Source: Streptomyces sp. NRRL F-5126
GTDB lineage: Bacteria; Actinomycetota; Actinomycetes; Streptomycetales; Streptomycetaceae
Reading direction: 5' to 3'
DNA: 64,000 nt
Assembly (NCBI RefSeq): GCF_000721265.1
Contig: NZ_JOFZ01000004.1
Location: 124,001-188,000 of the forward strand
Below, piece by piece: positions 8,708 through 17,727 of this stretch. The position numbers were made by a program, and so were the translations under genes. Each line of letters starts with the position of its first letter. Position 1 is the first letter of the stretch. The notes beneath the pieces are model-generated. The model saw only the letters and a program-made list of their open reading frames with translations, made no database searches and was not told the DNA's origin.

Positions 8708-11365
8708 TCATCTCAACTCGCGTACGGGCATGGTGTAAATGCCCCGTCCGTGAGTGGCGGCGTACAGCTTGCCGTCGGGGCCGACCTCCAGTTGCAGCAC
8801 GGCCACCGCAGGCAGGTCGCCGACGCGCTTCCACGCCCTGGAGTGCGGGCCGCGGTAGACGACACCGAGGTCGGTCGCGACGGCGAGGCCGCCGCCCGGC
8901 AGGAACACCGCCGAGTCGGCCGGCACGTCGGGGAAGTCGCCGGACACGTCCTTCCATGTCGTGCCCCCGTCCCTCGACTCGAAGACGTGGCCGACGCCCG
9001 CGCCGGGCCCCTCCGTCCACTGGCGGGAGAAGCCGTTGACGGTGAGGTACACGTGCTGTGCGTCCTCGGGGTCGATCGCCAGGCTGCTCAGGTACCGGTT
9101 GGGCACCGTGCCCGTGACCGGCAGGCCGACCTGGTGCCAGCCGGTACCGTCCGCGTTGCCGACGGCGATCCCGCGCGTGAAGCCCTGGCTGTCGCACGGG
9201 CCGCACCAGGCGGCGTAGACCTTGCCGCCCGAGGACGCGACGGCCGTCGCCGTGTGGCCCTTGCCGAGGTCGAACGCGCTGGTCCACTCGGAGCCGCTGC
9301 GGATGGCGTAGCCCTTGCTCTGCACCCACACGTGGCGGCCGCCCGCGACCCACACGTCGCCGTTCTTGATGTCGGCCGACATCGGCGCGACGAACCGCGC
9401 CTCACCGCTCGCGCTGTCCGGCGGCGCCACGGAGTACGAGGTCGCCTTGGACGGGTCGTCCTCCCACGCGCCGTTGTTGACGCCGCAGTCCTGGGTGACC
9501 TGGATGTCCAGGTCCACGTAGGCCTGGGCGATGTTGCAGCCGTCGGCGGGGTCGGTGATCGTCGTCGTGCCGTCGCCGCCGAAGTTGGAGCCCATCACAC
9601 GGTCGCCCGCGCGCAACTCCGACTGGCCGTTGTCCTGGAGCCCGCCGGTGACGGAGACGCCGCCGCGGCGGGCGAGGTCCTTGCCGACGCCCACCGAGTA
9701 GTACTGGAGCGTGTCGATGGTGCCGTCGTTCAGGGACTTCCAGTCCGTGGCGTGCCCGGCGGCGTCCTTCGACCCGTTCAGCGGGCGGCGGTACGCGCCG
9801 CCGTCATTGCCCACGTACACATAGGACTTGCCGTGGTAGCGGCCGATCGCGACGCCGTGCTGGTCGGAGTGCGTCGTCTGGTTGCAGGTACCCGTCTGCT
9901 CCGACGGGTCGATGCTCCAGCACGAGAAGCCGAAGTTCCAGTACGGGCCGACGGTCGACCAGCCGGACCCGCCGTCCGTGGACTCGAAGACCTCTTCGAG
10001 ACCCGCGTACACGTGGTCGGAATCGCCCGGGTCCACGGCGAGGAACTGGTTGTACCAGGCCTGCACGCCGGGCATGAAGCCCGGGTCCGTGAGCGCCGAG
10101 CCCGACGCGCTGAGCTTGTGGTAGTCGGCGGTCTTCGTCCACGGGCCGAACGGAGAGCCGGACTTCGACACGTAGATGCCTTCGAGCGAGCTGTCCGGGT
10201 TGTCGGAGAGCTGCTCGGGCGACTGGCCGATCGCGTAGTAGCGGGACCCGTCGGCGGACGCGGCGAAGGTGACCTCGCCGACGTCGTCGGGGTTCGTCGG
10301 CAGGTCGCCGAGGCCGGTGGTCACCTTCTGCCAGGTGCCGTCCTTCCTGGCGTAGAAGCCGTTGTAGTCGTCACCGCTGCGCCAGCCGACCGCGAGCAGG
10401 ACCTTGGAGGGGTCCCTCGGGTCGACCGCGATGTCGTTGGTGATGTTCTTGTACGGGGCCTCGGGGTCGTTCGCCTTGGAGTGCCCCGGCAAGTAGTCGG
10501 GGTTCGGGGCGTACTCCAGTTTCCAGTGGCCCGAGAGGTGCCGCGTGGAGTGGCTCCACACGCCCTCGCTCGTCGCGGCCCACACCTTGCCCGCGCCGAA
10601 GCGCAGCTGGTGGATGGTCGTGCTCTCCAGCTCGTCGCCGCCGACCCGGCTGCGCCGGGAGAACGTCCCGTGGTGCGGCCTCGACAGCACGTACACCCCG
10701 GTGCCGAGGTACGCGTCCGCGTTGGTCGTGGCCTCGCCGGTGCCGAGCCACAGCCGGCCCGACGTGTCGAGGGCGAGCGCGCCGGTGGCCTGTGTGGGCA
10801 GCTTGTCGCTGATGGGCGTCCAGTGGCCGCCCCCGCTCCTCGACCGCCACACGCCGCCGCCCGCGCTGCCCGCGTAGACGTAGCCGTCGTCGTCCGCCGC
10901 CATCGCGGCCATCCGGCCGGTGACGAATCCGGAGCCGCCGCTGGAGTTGGAGTCGATGTCCCGGTAGCGCGGGTCGTCCGAGTTGTAGGGCAGGTCCGTG
11001 ATGTTCCGCCACCTGCCGCCGGTGCGGTGCAGGGACTGCAGGCTGTCCCACGCGGCGCCGAAGGCACCGGGCGCGACCACGCCGGGTGCTGTGCGGGCCT
11101 GCGCGAACTGGGCCGCGCCCTCCGCTATCTCGTCCGACTCGTTCCCGCCGTCGGGGTCGCCGCCGTCCTCGTCCCTGGCCGCCGTGTGCGGCGTGAGGGC
11201 CCCGGCGGACGCGAGGCGCTGCTGGGCGACGCCGGCCATGGTGCGGGGGCCGAAGGGCTGGTGCGTGCCGCCCGGCGCGGCACTCGCCGGTAGGGCGATC
11301 AGCGCGGCGGACGCGGTGACGGCGCAGATCGTGAGCCGTCGTCTCTTGCGGGTGGGTGATGCCAC
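8708..11365 (-). CDS. Large secreted Asp-box (BNR/sortilin-like) beta-propeller protein
   Basis: An 885-residue exported protein starting with GTG behind GGGAGGAAGCAAG. The signal peptide has a KRRR n-region and ends near ASAAPG. The rest is a chain of beta-propeller blades with Asp-box motifs, for example SRSGGGHW, STDGGSGW and SRDGGTTW. These resemble VPS10/sortilin, xyloglucanase and sialidase-like propellers. No catalytic acid pair can be assigned by eye, so 'glycosyl hydrolase' would be a guess. A low-complexity acidic segment (residues 63-78) precedes the propeller. It is alone on its strand, with a 250-bp upstream region. A role in binding or degrading extracellular polymer is possible. 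Confidence 0.85.
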   Translation of the reverse strand: MASPTRKRRRLTICAVTASAALIALPASAAPGGTHQPFGPRTMAGVAQQRLASAGALTPHTAARDEDGGDPDGGNESDEIAEGAAQFAQARTAPGVVAPGAFGAAWDSLQSLHRTGGRWRNITDLPYNSDDPRYRDIDSNSSGGSGFVTGRMAAMAADDDGYVYAGSAGGGVWRSRSGGGHWTPISDKLPTQATGALALDTSGRLWLGTGEATTNADAYLGTGVYVLSRPHHGTFSRRSRVGGDELESTTIHQLRFGAGKVWAATSEGVWSHSTRHLSGHWKLEYAPNPDYLPGHSKANDPEAPYKNITNDIAVDPRDPSKVLLAVGWRSGDDYNGFYARKDGTWQKVTTGLGDLPTNPDDVGEVTFAASADGSRYYAIGQSPEQLSDNPDSSLEGIYVSKSGSPFGPWTKTADYHKLSASGSALTDPGFMPGVQAWYNQFLAVDPGDSDHVYAGLEEVFESTDGGSGWSTVGPYWNFGFSCWSIDPSEQTGTCNQTTHSDQHGVAIGRYHGKSYVYVGNDGGAYRRPLNGSKDAAGHATDWKSLNDGTIDTLQYYSVGVGKDLARRGGVSVTGGLQDNGQSELRAGDRVMGSNFGGDGTTTITDPADGCNIAQAYVDLDIQVTQDCGVNNGAWEDDPSKATSYSVAPPDSASGEARFVAPMSADIKNGDVWVAGGRHVWVQSKGYAIRSGSEWTSAFDLGKGHTATAVASSGGKVYAAWCGPCDSQGFTRGIAVGNADGTGWHQVGLPVTGTVPNRYLSSLAIDPEDAQHVYLTVNGFSRQWTEGPGAGVGHVFESRDGGTTWKDVSGDFPDVPADSAVFLPGGGLAVATDLGVVYRGPHSRAWKRVGDLPAVAVLQLEVGPDGKLYAATHGRGIYTMPVRELR

Positions 11366-11565
11366 CTTGCTTCCTCCCGAGGGTGCCTTCTGGAATGGCG
11401 CGTTCAGACCTGATCACAGCGCTGTTCACAAGTAGCCCGCCGGTGCGATGATTTGGGGCAAAATTGACGAGAACCTGCCACTGATGGAGGCGTGACTCGT
11501 CCGGAACAGGATCCGCGCGCCCCCGCGCGGGTACGCCCGAACGGCCTCGTGCGGTGGCCGCCCGA

Positions 11566-11581
11566 TGCACCGCGGGGTGCA
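11566..11581. promoter_or_regulatory. Dyad upstream of the cupredoxin operon
   Basis: TGCACC-GCGG-GGTGCA ends 38 bp before the cupredoxin ATG, a position fit for an operator or a leader hairpin. It does not match the CsoR or Zur consensus I know. Confidence 0.3.
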
Positions 11582-11619
11582 CTGGTCGCGACCCTCCTCA
11601 CCGCAAACCCGGAGTGACC

Positions 11620-12054
11620 ATGCCGTTCCCGACCCGCACCGGCGCAGCCGCGGCCTCGTGCGCCCTCGGCGTCCTCGCCCTCGCCGGCTGCTCAGGCGGC
11701 GGCAACGGCTCGTCGGGCAACAGCTCGGCCCGGGCCAGCGCCAACGCCTCGCCCTCGTCGCCCGCGGCGTCGTCCGCCGCCAGTTCCGCGCCCGCGGCCG
11801 GCAAAGCGACCATCACCATCGACAACTTCCACTTCAAGCCCCCGAAGCTGACGGTGAGGGCCGGGTCCACCGTCACCGTGACCAACAAGGACTCGACCGA
11901 CCACACGGTCACGGCGACGGGTAGCGGCTCGTTCGACACCGGGCACATCGCGCCCGGCGCGACGAAGACCTTCAAGGCGCCCGCCAAAGCAGGTTCCTAC
12001 CCGTACGACTGTTCCATTCACCCCTTCATGAAGGGCACACTCACCGTCAGTTGA
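11620..12054 (+). CDS. Cupredoxin (plastocyanin/azurin-like) lipoprotein
   Basis: A 144-residue membrane-anchored type I copper protein. The lipobox LALAGC places the acylated Cys at about residue 24. A Ser/Ala-rich linker of 40 residues follows, then a cupredoxin fold. The copper ligands are visible: His in DHTVTA, then Cys, His and Met in YDCSIHPFMKG. It probably carries electrons or buffers copper outside the cell. The ATG follows GGAG at 11611. The next gene begins 11 bp after the stop on the same strand and is probably co-transcribed. Confidence 0.9.
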   Translation: MPFPTRTGAAAASCALGVLALAGCSGGGNGSSGNSSARASANASPSSPAASSAASSAPAAGKATITIDNFHFKPPKLTVRAGSTVTVTNKDSTDHTVTATGSGSFDTGHIAPGATKTFKAPAKAGSYPYDCSIHPFMKGTLTVS

Positions 12055-12065
12055 GGGGAGCAGTC

Positions 12066-12515
12066 ATGAGAGGCGACACACACGCGGGACGCTTCCCGCG
12101 CGGAACAGCACGCGTACTCGCCGCCGCCGGCCTCGCTGTCGACGCGTACATGCACGCCCATCTCGCCGACCGCTACGACGCCGTCAGCGAGAGCATCAGC
12201 CAGGGGACCCTGTTCCGCATCGAGGCGGCTCTCGCGGCTCTCGCCGCGCTGCTCGTGCTCGTCTGGCGCCGGCGGCTCGGAGACCTGTTCGCGTGGGCCG
12301 TGGCGGCGGGCGGCCTCGCCCTGCTGCTCGTCTACCGCTACATCGACGTGGGGACGCTCGGCCCGATCCCGGACATGTACGAGCCGATCTGGTACCGCGA
12401 CAAGAACATCACGGTCGTCGCGCAGGCCGTCGCGATCCTCGCCACCGTCTTCCTGCTGCTGTACCGCCCGAGCCGCGTGCGCGCCCACGGCGGCGGCAGA
12501 CACGCCTCGTACTGA
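12066..12515 (+). CDS. Integral membrane protein paired with the cupredoxin
   Basis: A 149-residue protein with about four hydrophobic segments (near residues 14-30, 50-66, 73-90 and 115-132) and a basic C-terminus. No family name can be given with confidence. The start at 12066 follows a strong GAGGGGAG. The 11-bp gap to the cupredoxin gene implies an operon. Conserved-looking acidic and His residues in the first loop (YMHAHLADRYD) and the second loop (DMYEPIWYRD) might serve metal handling, but that is inference. Confidence 0.75.
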   Translation: MRGDTHAGRFPRGTARVLAAAGLAVDAYMHAHLADRYDAVSESISQGTLFRIEAALAALAALLVLVWRRRLGDLFAWAVAAGGLALLLVYRYIDVGTLGPIPDMYEPIWYRDKNITVVAQAVAILATVFLLLYRPSRVRAHGGGRHASY

Positions 12516-12760
12516 CCCGCAGCCCCTCCCCGCCGCCCGCCACGCCACCCGTGCGCCCGCGCCCGCGGCGCGCGCCTCACCACGCGCCGGTGTGACTGTC
12601 GATCCGGCGCTGTGAAAAGGGAGTTCCGTTCCCGATCGGTAACGTCACCTGGGCAGTCCGCGTACCGTCGCGCGGAGTAGTGTGAAAACGTCGGCGGCAG
12701 GGGGTCGCCGAACATCTCCGGTCCCGGCCGGACGGGTGGGTGGAGGTGGGGCAACGATCG

Positions 12761-12982
12761 ATGTCCGATACAGACAACTCGTCCGCGAGCCCGGTGGGAG
12801 CGATCGGGCACATCACCGTCCCCATCCCGCAGGACGGTTTCGGCGAGGTACTGGTGGCCGTACGGGGCGGCTCCGAGGCCTACGCGGCCTGGGCGGAACA
12901 GCCGATCGGCAAACACATCCGGGTGTTGGTCACCGAGTGCATCTCGGCACGCTCGGTGATCGTGGAGCCCCTTCCTCTGTGA
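12761..12982 (+). CDS. NfeD-like soluble OB-fold protein, flotillin partner
   Basis: A 73-residue beta-rich protein with GHITVPIPQDGFGEVLVAVRGG and a terminal ARSVIVEPL, matching the C-terminal OB domain of NfeD proteins without their membrane helices. NfeD domains are typically encoded beside SPFH/flotillin genes and work with them. Here the flotillin gene begins 34 bp downstream. The ATG is preceded by GGAGGTGGGG at about 12743-12752, slightly distant. Its short length and context suggest a cytoplasmic partner of the SPFH protein. Confidence 0.75.
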   Translation: MSDTDNSSASPVGAIGHITVPIPQDGFGEVLVAVRGGSEAYAAWAEQPIGKHIRVLVTECISARSVIVEPLPL

Positions 12983-13016
12983 CCACCGACCACATGTATG
13001 CGACAGGAGTCCTCCC

Positions 13017-14276
13017 ATGTTGTTCTGGCGTGTTCCCGCGCCCAACGAGGCAATGCTCATCTCCGGCTCGAAACGGCGGCGGGACGACACCCAATTCCGC
13101 ATCGTCACCGGGCACGGCAGCTTCGTCCTGCCGGTCAAGCAGAAGGCCCGCATGCTGTCGCTCGCGCTGCGCGAGGCCGAGATCGCCGAGGAGTGCGTCA
13201 CCCAGCAGGGCATCCTGCTGACCGTCCGGGCCGTCGCCGTGTTCAAGGTCGGCGACGACTCGGTGTCGATCGCCAACGCCGCACGCAGGTTCCTCACCGA
13301 GCAGGACCGCATGGAGGAACTGGTCGGCCGGATCTTCGCGGGCCACCTGCGGTCCATCATCGGCGGCCTCACCGTCGAGCAGATCATCCGGGAGCGCGAC
13401 AGGGTCTCCCAGGAGGTCAAGGCGGGCAGCCACAGCGAGATGGAGAAGCTCGGCATCGTCGTCGACGCCCTCCAGATCCAGGAGATCGCCGACGCCACCG
13501 GCTACATCGAGAACCTCGCCGCGCCGCACGCCGCCGCGGTCGCGAGCCAGGCGCGTATCGCCGCCGCGCGAGCCGACCAGCAGGCCGCCGAGCGCGAGCA
13601 GGAGGCCGCCGCGCTGAAGGCCGCGTACGAACGTGACACGGCGATCAAGCGCGCCGGGTTCCAGGCGGAGACGGAGCAGGCCGCGGCGCGCGCGAGCCAG
13701 GCCGGGCCGCTCGCCCAGGCCACCGCGTCGCACCAGGTCATCGACGCGCAGACGGAGCTGGCCGAGCGCCAGGCCAGGCTCGCGGCGCAGCGCCTTGAGG
13801 CGGAGGTCAGGCGCCCCGCCGACGCCGAGGCCTACCGGCAGCGGACGCTGGCCGAGGCCAACCGCGACCGCGCGAAGGCCGAGGCGGACGGCAACGCGTA
13901 CGCGGAGCGCACGCTCGCCCAGGCGCAGGCCGACGCGAACGCGGCGCGCGCCGAGTCCCTGAAGAACGGCAACCAGGAGGTCATCGCGGCCAACCGCGTG
14001 GTCGAGGTCCTGCCGGAGCTCGCCGAGGCGGCCGCCAGGGGTATGCAGGGCGCGAACGTGACCGTGCTCAACGGCACTGACGGGCTCAACGAGATGGTGG
14101 CGGGCCTGGTCAGCCAGGGCATGGCCATCCTCAACACGCTCCGCGCGGGGACCGGCAGCGGCCAGGGCGGGAACGACCGCGGCGGCGACACAGCCCCCGG
14201 ATCGGAGCTCCAGACCCGGGAGCAGTCGCGCAACGGCTCCGCCGCCCCGGCACGCAGGGGCGACTCCGAGGAGTGA
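13017..14276 (+). CDS. SPFH-domain flotillin-like protein
   Basis: A 419-residue SPFH (band 7) protein. Residues 1-170 form the SPFH domain (PAPNEAMLISGSK near the start, then LREAEIAEECVTQQGILLTVRAVAVFKV). Residues 175-330 are a long Ala/Glu/Arg-rich coiled coil with repeated QAAERE- and AEAN-like heptads, and a disordered tail follows. Unlike many bacterial flotillins it has no N-terminal transmembrane helix, so association must be peripheral or through a partner. AGGAG sits 8 bp before the ATG. It forms a pair with the NfeD-like gene and is followed by a strong terminator. Expected role: organising membrane microdomains. Confidence 0.88.
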   Translation: MLFWRVPAPNEAMLISGSKRRRDDTQFRIVTGHGSFVLPVKQKARMLSLALREAEIAEECVTQQGILLTVRAVAVFKVGDDSVSIANAARRFLTEQDRMEELVGRIFAGHLRSIIGGLTVEQIIRERDRVSQEVKAGSHSEMEKLGIVVDALQIQEIADATGYIENLAAPHAAAVASQARIAAARADQQAAEREQEAAALKAAYERDTAIKRAGFQAETEQAAARASQAGPLAQATASHQVIDAQTELAERQARLAAQRLEAEVRRPADAEAYRQRTLAEANRDRAKAEADGNAYAERTLAQAQADANAARAESLKNGNQEVIAANRVVEVLPELAEAAARGMQGANVTVLNGTDGLNEMVAGLVSQGMAILNTLRAGTGSGQGGNDRGGDTAPGSELQTREQSRNGSAAPARRGDSEE

Positions 14277-14292
14277 CACGCCGCGTCGCGCA

Positions 14293-14331
14293 CGAGCGGC
14301 CGCGCACCGTCCACCGGTGCGCGGCCGCTCG
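14293..14331. terminator. Strong terminator after the flotillin gene
   Basis: A perfect 17-bp inverted repeat (14293-14309 and 14315-14331) with a 5-nt TCCAC loop begins 17 bp after the flotillin stop. It also faces the convergent small membrane gene, so it could work in both directions. Confidence 0.85.
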
Positions 14332-14368
14332 CGTACGCGGCTCTCGCCGCCGTGGCTTCCCGCGCGGC

Positions 14369-14527
14369 TCAGCGGCGGCGGGTCGCGATCATGCCCATCG
14401 TGACCATCCCGAGCACCACCCAGCCGAACCACAGCCACCCGCTGCTGCCGAGTGCCACCGTGTACGCGGTGACCACCACAAGGGCGATCACGGTGATCAC
14501 ACCCATGCTCTTCGTGGCTCCGGACAT
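14369..14527 (-). CDS. Small hypothetical membrane protein
   Basis: A 52-residue protein with two hydrophobic helices, roughly residues 8-26 (MGVITVIALVVVTAYTVAL) and 29-47, ending in RRR. GGGAGGAGGAC lies 5 bp before the ATG at 14527, a very good ribosome binding site that supports real translation. It lies 84 bp downstream of ctaG on the same strand. Function unknown. Confidence 0.7.
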   Translation of the reverse strand: MSGATKSMGVITVIALVVVTAYTVALGSSGWLWFGWVVLGMVTMGMIATRRR

Positions 14528-14611
14528 CGACGTCCTCCTCCCGCCCCGACCGTGCCCCCATCCTGGCCCGGCCGGGCCCCGCGGCGCCACCGTCCGCGGA
14601 CGATCGGGCGG

Positions 14612-15565
14612 CTACCGCCCGCGGGCCTGGAGCGCCGCCAGGTAGTCGTTGTACGCGGCGAGCTGCTTGTCGCCGTCCCGTTCGGCGGCCCGGTCCGTGC
14701 GGCGTGCCTCCCGCTGGTCGGACTTGTACCACTGGAAGACGAGGGCGATCAGCACCAGCACCGACGGCACCTCGCTGAAGGCCCAGGCGATGCCGCCCGC
14801 CGCCGTCTGGTCGGACAGCGCGCTGATGCCGAGCGACGCCGCCGGATGCTTGTACACGTTGATCATCGGCTCGCTGGCCATCATCAGCGCGATGCCGAAG
14901 AAGGCGTGGAACGGCATCCCTGCGAACAGTTCGAGGATTCGCATCAGGTAGCCCGACCTGTGCGGGCCCGGGTCGATGCCCATGATCGGCCAGAAGAACA
15001 GCAGGCCCACCGCGAGGAAGTGCACCATCATCACGATGTGCCCCGTCTCGGAGCGCATCAGGAAGTCGAAGATGGGCGTGAAGTACAGGCCGTAGAGGCT
15101 CGCGATGAAGATCGGGATCGTGAACCCCGGGTGCGAGATCACCCGCACGAACCTGCTGTGCAGCAGCATCAGCAGCAGCTCGCGCGGCCCCTTGCTGCCG
15201 CGCCTGGCCGCCACGGGCAGGGCACGCAGCGCCAGGGTCACGGGGGCGCCGAGCAGCAGCAGGATGGGCGAGACCATGCTGATGATCATGTGCTGGATCA
15301 TGTGCACGCTGAACATGGCCATGCCGTAGGTGTTCAGGCCCGTGCACATCGTCACGCCGACCGTCAGGACGCCGAAGAAGAACGCGACCTGCCGCCCCAC
15401 CGGCCACGCGTCCCCGCGCCGCACCAGCCGCGCCACGCCCCACCCGTACAGCACGACGGCCAGGCAGCAGCCCACGAGGAAGAACGGGTCCGACGCGTAG
15501 GCGAACGCTCGGCCCACCGTGAACGGCGGCAGATCCGTCATCATGCCGTGCATGCCGTGATCCAT
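14612..15565 (-). CDS. ctaG: CtaG-family cytochrome c oxidase assembly membrane protein
   Basis: A 317-residue polytopic protein of the caa3_CtaG family, implicated in copper delivery or assembly of heme-copper oxidase. The His/Met-rich start MDHGMHGMM suggests copper binding. Several family-like His residues lie in membrane helices (SVHMIQHMIISM, MMVHFL, FHAFFGIALMMASEP). About seven to eight membrane segments are evident. The tail is charged. The ATG at 15565 has CTGGAG upstream; an earlier in-frame start would add 14 poorly conserved residues. The pfkA terminator lies just before it, so it has its own promoter. Confidence 0.88.
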   Translation of the reverse strand: MDHGMHGMMTDLPPFTVGRAFAYASDPFFLVGCCLAVVLYGWGVARLVRRGDAWPVGRQVAFFFGVLTVGVTMCTGLNTYGMAMFSVHMIQHMIISMVSPILLLLGAPVTLALRALPVAARRGSKGPRELLLMLLHSRFVRVISHPGFTIPIFIASLYGLYFTPIFDFLMRSETGHIVMMVHFLAVGLLFFWPIMGIDPGPHRSGYLMRILELFAGMPFHAFFGIALMMASEPMINVYKHPAASLGISALSDQTAAGGIAWAFSEVPSVLVLIALVFQWYKSDQREARRTDRAAERDGDKQLAAYNDYLAALQARGR

Positions 15566-15617
15566 CCGCGTGCTCCAGGGGGCGTGATTCGTGCCTGATG
15601 TCCGCACCCAGACTAGA

Positions 15618-15651
15618 ACCGCCCCCGGCCGCTGCCGCGGGCGGGGGCGGT
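15618..15651 (-). terminator. Terminator after pfkA
   Basis: ACCGCCCCCG (15618-15627) pairs perfectly with CGGGGGCGGT (15642-15651), with a 14-nt GC-rich loop, about 40 bp beyond the pfkA stop and before ctaG. Confidence 0.65.
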
Positions 15652-15690
15652 ACCGGCACGCCCGGGGCGCCGGCCGTCAGTGGCGCGGCG

Positions 15691-16716
15691 TCACAGCACG
15701 CACTCCGCCTCCGCGTAGCGCTCGGCCGGGACCGTCTTCAACGTCTCGACGGCCTCGGCCAGCGGCACCATGTCGATGTCCGTGCCGTGCAGCGCGGTCA
15801 GCATGCCGAACTCGCCGCGATGCGCCGCCTCGACCGCGTGCCAGCCGAACCGGGTCGCCAGCACCCTGTCGTACGCCGTCGGCGTGCCGCCGCGCTGGAC
15901 GTGCCCGAGGATCACCGGACGCGCCTCCTTGTCGAGGCGCTGTTCGAGCTCGACGGCGAGCTGCCCCGCGACCCCGGCGAACCGCTCGTGGCCGTAGATG
16001 TCCGTGCCGCCCTCGTCGAACTCCATGGAGCCCTCGCGCGGCTTCGCGCCCTCGGCGACCACCACGATCGCGAACCGCTTCCCCGCCGAGAACCGCTTGC
16101 CGACGAGCGCCGTGAGCTCGCCGATGTCGAAGGGCCGCTCGGGCACGACGATGGCGTGCGCGCCGGCCGCCATCCCCGAGTGCAGCGCGATCCAGCCGGT
16201 GTGCCGCCCCATCACCTCCACGATCAGCACGCGCTGGTGCGACTCGGCGGTGGTCTTGAGGCGGTCGAGGGCCTCCGTCGCGACGCCGACGGCCGTGTCG
16301 AAGCCGAACGTCACGTCGGTGGAGGCGATGTCGTTGTCGATGGTCTTCGGCACGCCGACGATCGGCAGCCCCGCCTCGGACAGCAGGTTCGCCGCCTTCA
16401 GCGTGCCCTCGCCGCCGATCGGGATGATCACGTCGAGGCCGAGGTCCGCGACGTGTCCCCTGGCGCGTTCGACGCCGTCGCGCAGGTGCGCGGGCTGGAC
16501 ACGGGACGAGCCGAGGATGGTGCCGCCACGGGCCAGGATGCCGCCGACGGCGTCAAGGTCGAGCTTGCGGTAGTCGCACTCCAGGAGGCCTTTCCAGCCG
16601 TCGTGGAACCCGATCACCTCGTCGCCGTGGTCGACGACGGCGCGGTGGACGACGGACCTGATCACCGCGTTGAGGCCGGGGCAGTCACCGCCGGAGGTGA
16701 GGACACCAATTCGCAT
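15691..16716 (-). CDS. pfkA: 6-phosphofructokinase PfkA (ATP-type)
   Basis: Phosphorylates fructose-6-phosphate in glycolysis. The 341-residue protein opens with MRIGVLTSGGDCPGLNAVIR. The cofactor motif reads GGEGT at residues 101-105. Gly at 104 is the feature that marks ATP rather than pyrophosphate use, and Glu in place of the usual Asp is typical of actinobacterial PfkA. PKTIDND is at 123-129, with D127 the catalytic base, and MGRHTGW is at 169-175. Upstream an AAAGG sits about 14 bp from the ATG. Streptomyces carry several pfkA paralogues; the position before gatD-murT matches one of them. Confidence 0.95.
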   Translation of the reverse strand: MRIGVLTSGGDCPGLNAVIRSVVHRAVVDHGDEVIGFHDGWKGLLECDYRKLDLDAVGGILARGGTILGSSRVQPAHLRDGVERARGHVADLGLDVIIPIGGEGTLKAANLLSEAGLPIVGVPKTIDNDIASTDVTFGFDTAVGVATEALDRLKTTAESHQRVLIVEVMGRHTGWIALHSGMAAGAHAIVVPERPFDIGELTALVGKRFSAGKRFAIVVVAEGAKPREGSMEFDEGGTDIYGHERFAGVAGQLAVELEQRLDKEARPVILGHVQRGGTPTAYDRVLATRFGWHAVEAAHRGEFGMLTALHGTDIDMVPLAEAVETLKTVPAERYAEAECVL

Positions 16717-16954
16717 GGCCCGGACAACCTTTGCAACGTGTGTGGGGCGATGCCGGACCCCGTCGTCCGGTCTGATCGCCGCCACCCTACCGGCGCACGG
16801 CGGCCCCGCCGAACCCGGCGTCCGCCTGCTGGACAGGCGGGCGCCCGAACGGCCCCCCGGCCCGCTCACATGACGAAGGCGCTGCTCAGGAGGGGTGCGC
16901 GCGAGGCCGAACGAAGCGCTCAGGTGTGCGCCCCGCGCGCTCAGGCGGGCTGGG

Positions 16955-17683
16955 TCAGGCGGGCTGCGTCGCGGCGCCGATCCGCTCGTTTCGCAGCGCG
17001 TCGTACCACCGCTCGTCCACCGGCGGCAGCGCGTTCACGTCGAGGGCCAACTTCAGCAGCAGGTCCGCGATGTGCGGGTTGCGCGCCATGACGGGGCCGT
17101 GCATGTACGTGCCGAACACCGTGTCGTTGAACGCGCCTTCGGTGCCGTCGCCCGTGCCGTTGCCCCTGCCGAGCCTGGTGCGCGCGAACGGCCGCGCCGA
17201 CGGGCCGAGGTGGGTGATGCCCTGGTGGTTCTCGAACCCGGTCAGCGGCGGCAGGTTGAGGTTCGGGTCGATGTCCGCCAGGACGTCGCCGACGCAGCGC
17301 TCGCCCTCGCCGCGCGTGGAGACCACGTCGAGCAGGCCGAGGCCCGCCTCGCGCTGCCCCAGGTCGTTGACGAACTCGTGGCCGAGGATCTGGTAGCCCG
17401 CGCACACCGAGAAGACGATCGCGCCGTTGGCGACGGCACGGTTCAGCCCGCCGTCCCTGCGCAGCCGCTCGGCGGCGAGCCGCTGCGGCCGGTCCTCGCC
17501 GCCGCCGATCAGATAGATGTCGCCTGACGTCGGCACCGGCTGGTCGCTGCGCACGTCGACGCGTGAGACGTTCAGCCGGCGCTGGTGCGCGCGCCGCTCC
17601 ACGACCAGCGCGTTGCCCTGGTCCCCGTACGTGCTCAGCAGGTCCGGGTAGATCCACACCAGCCTGAGGCTGCTGTCGGTCAT
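16955..17683 (-). CDS. gatD: Lipid II isoglutaminyl synthase, glutaminase subunit GatD
   Basis: A class I glutamine amidotransferase that supplies ammonia to MurT for amidation of D-Glu in lipid II. The 242-residue protein has the nucleophile C94 in VFSVCAGYQILG, the same residue number as in S. aureus GatD. The partner His is H195 in GTYMHGPVMARNP. It was formerly annotated as a CobQ-like cobyric acid synthase. It lies 44 bp after murT on the same strand, the usual order in actinobacteria, where this amidation is part of normal wall synthesis. Confidence 0.92.
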   Translation of the reverse strand: MTDSSLRLVWIYPDLLSTYGDQGNALVVERRAHQRRLNVSRVDVRSDQPVPTSGDIYLIGGGEDRPQRLAAERLRRDGGLNRAVANGAIVFSVCAGYQILGHEFVNDLGQREAGLGLLDVVSTRGEGERCVGDVLADIDPNLNLPPLTGFENHQGITHLGPSARPFARTRLGRGNGTGDGTEGAFNDTVFGTYMHGPVMARNPHIADLLLKLALDVNALPPVDERWYDALRNERIGAATQPA

Positions 17684-17727
17684 GCTCGCTCGTTCCTCTC
17701 GGTGGGGCCGTTCGTTGGGTCCGCTGA

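Noticed and set aside
8441-11293. A 950-codon plus-strand frame opposite the propeller gene
   Set aside because: Low-complexity Arg/Val/Gly translation with no domain, against a full minus-strand protein with signal peptide and Asp boxes.
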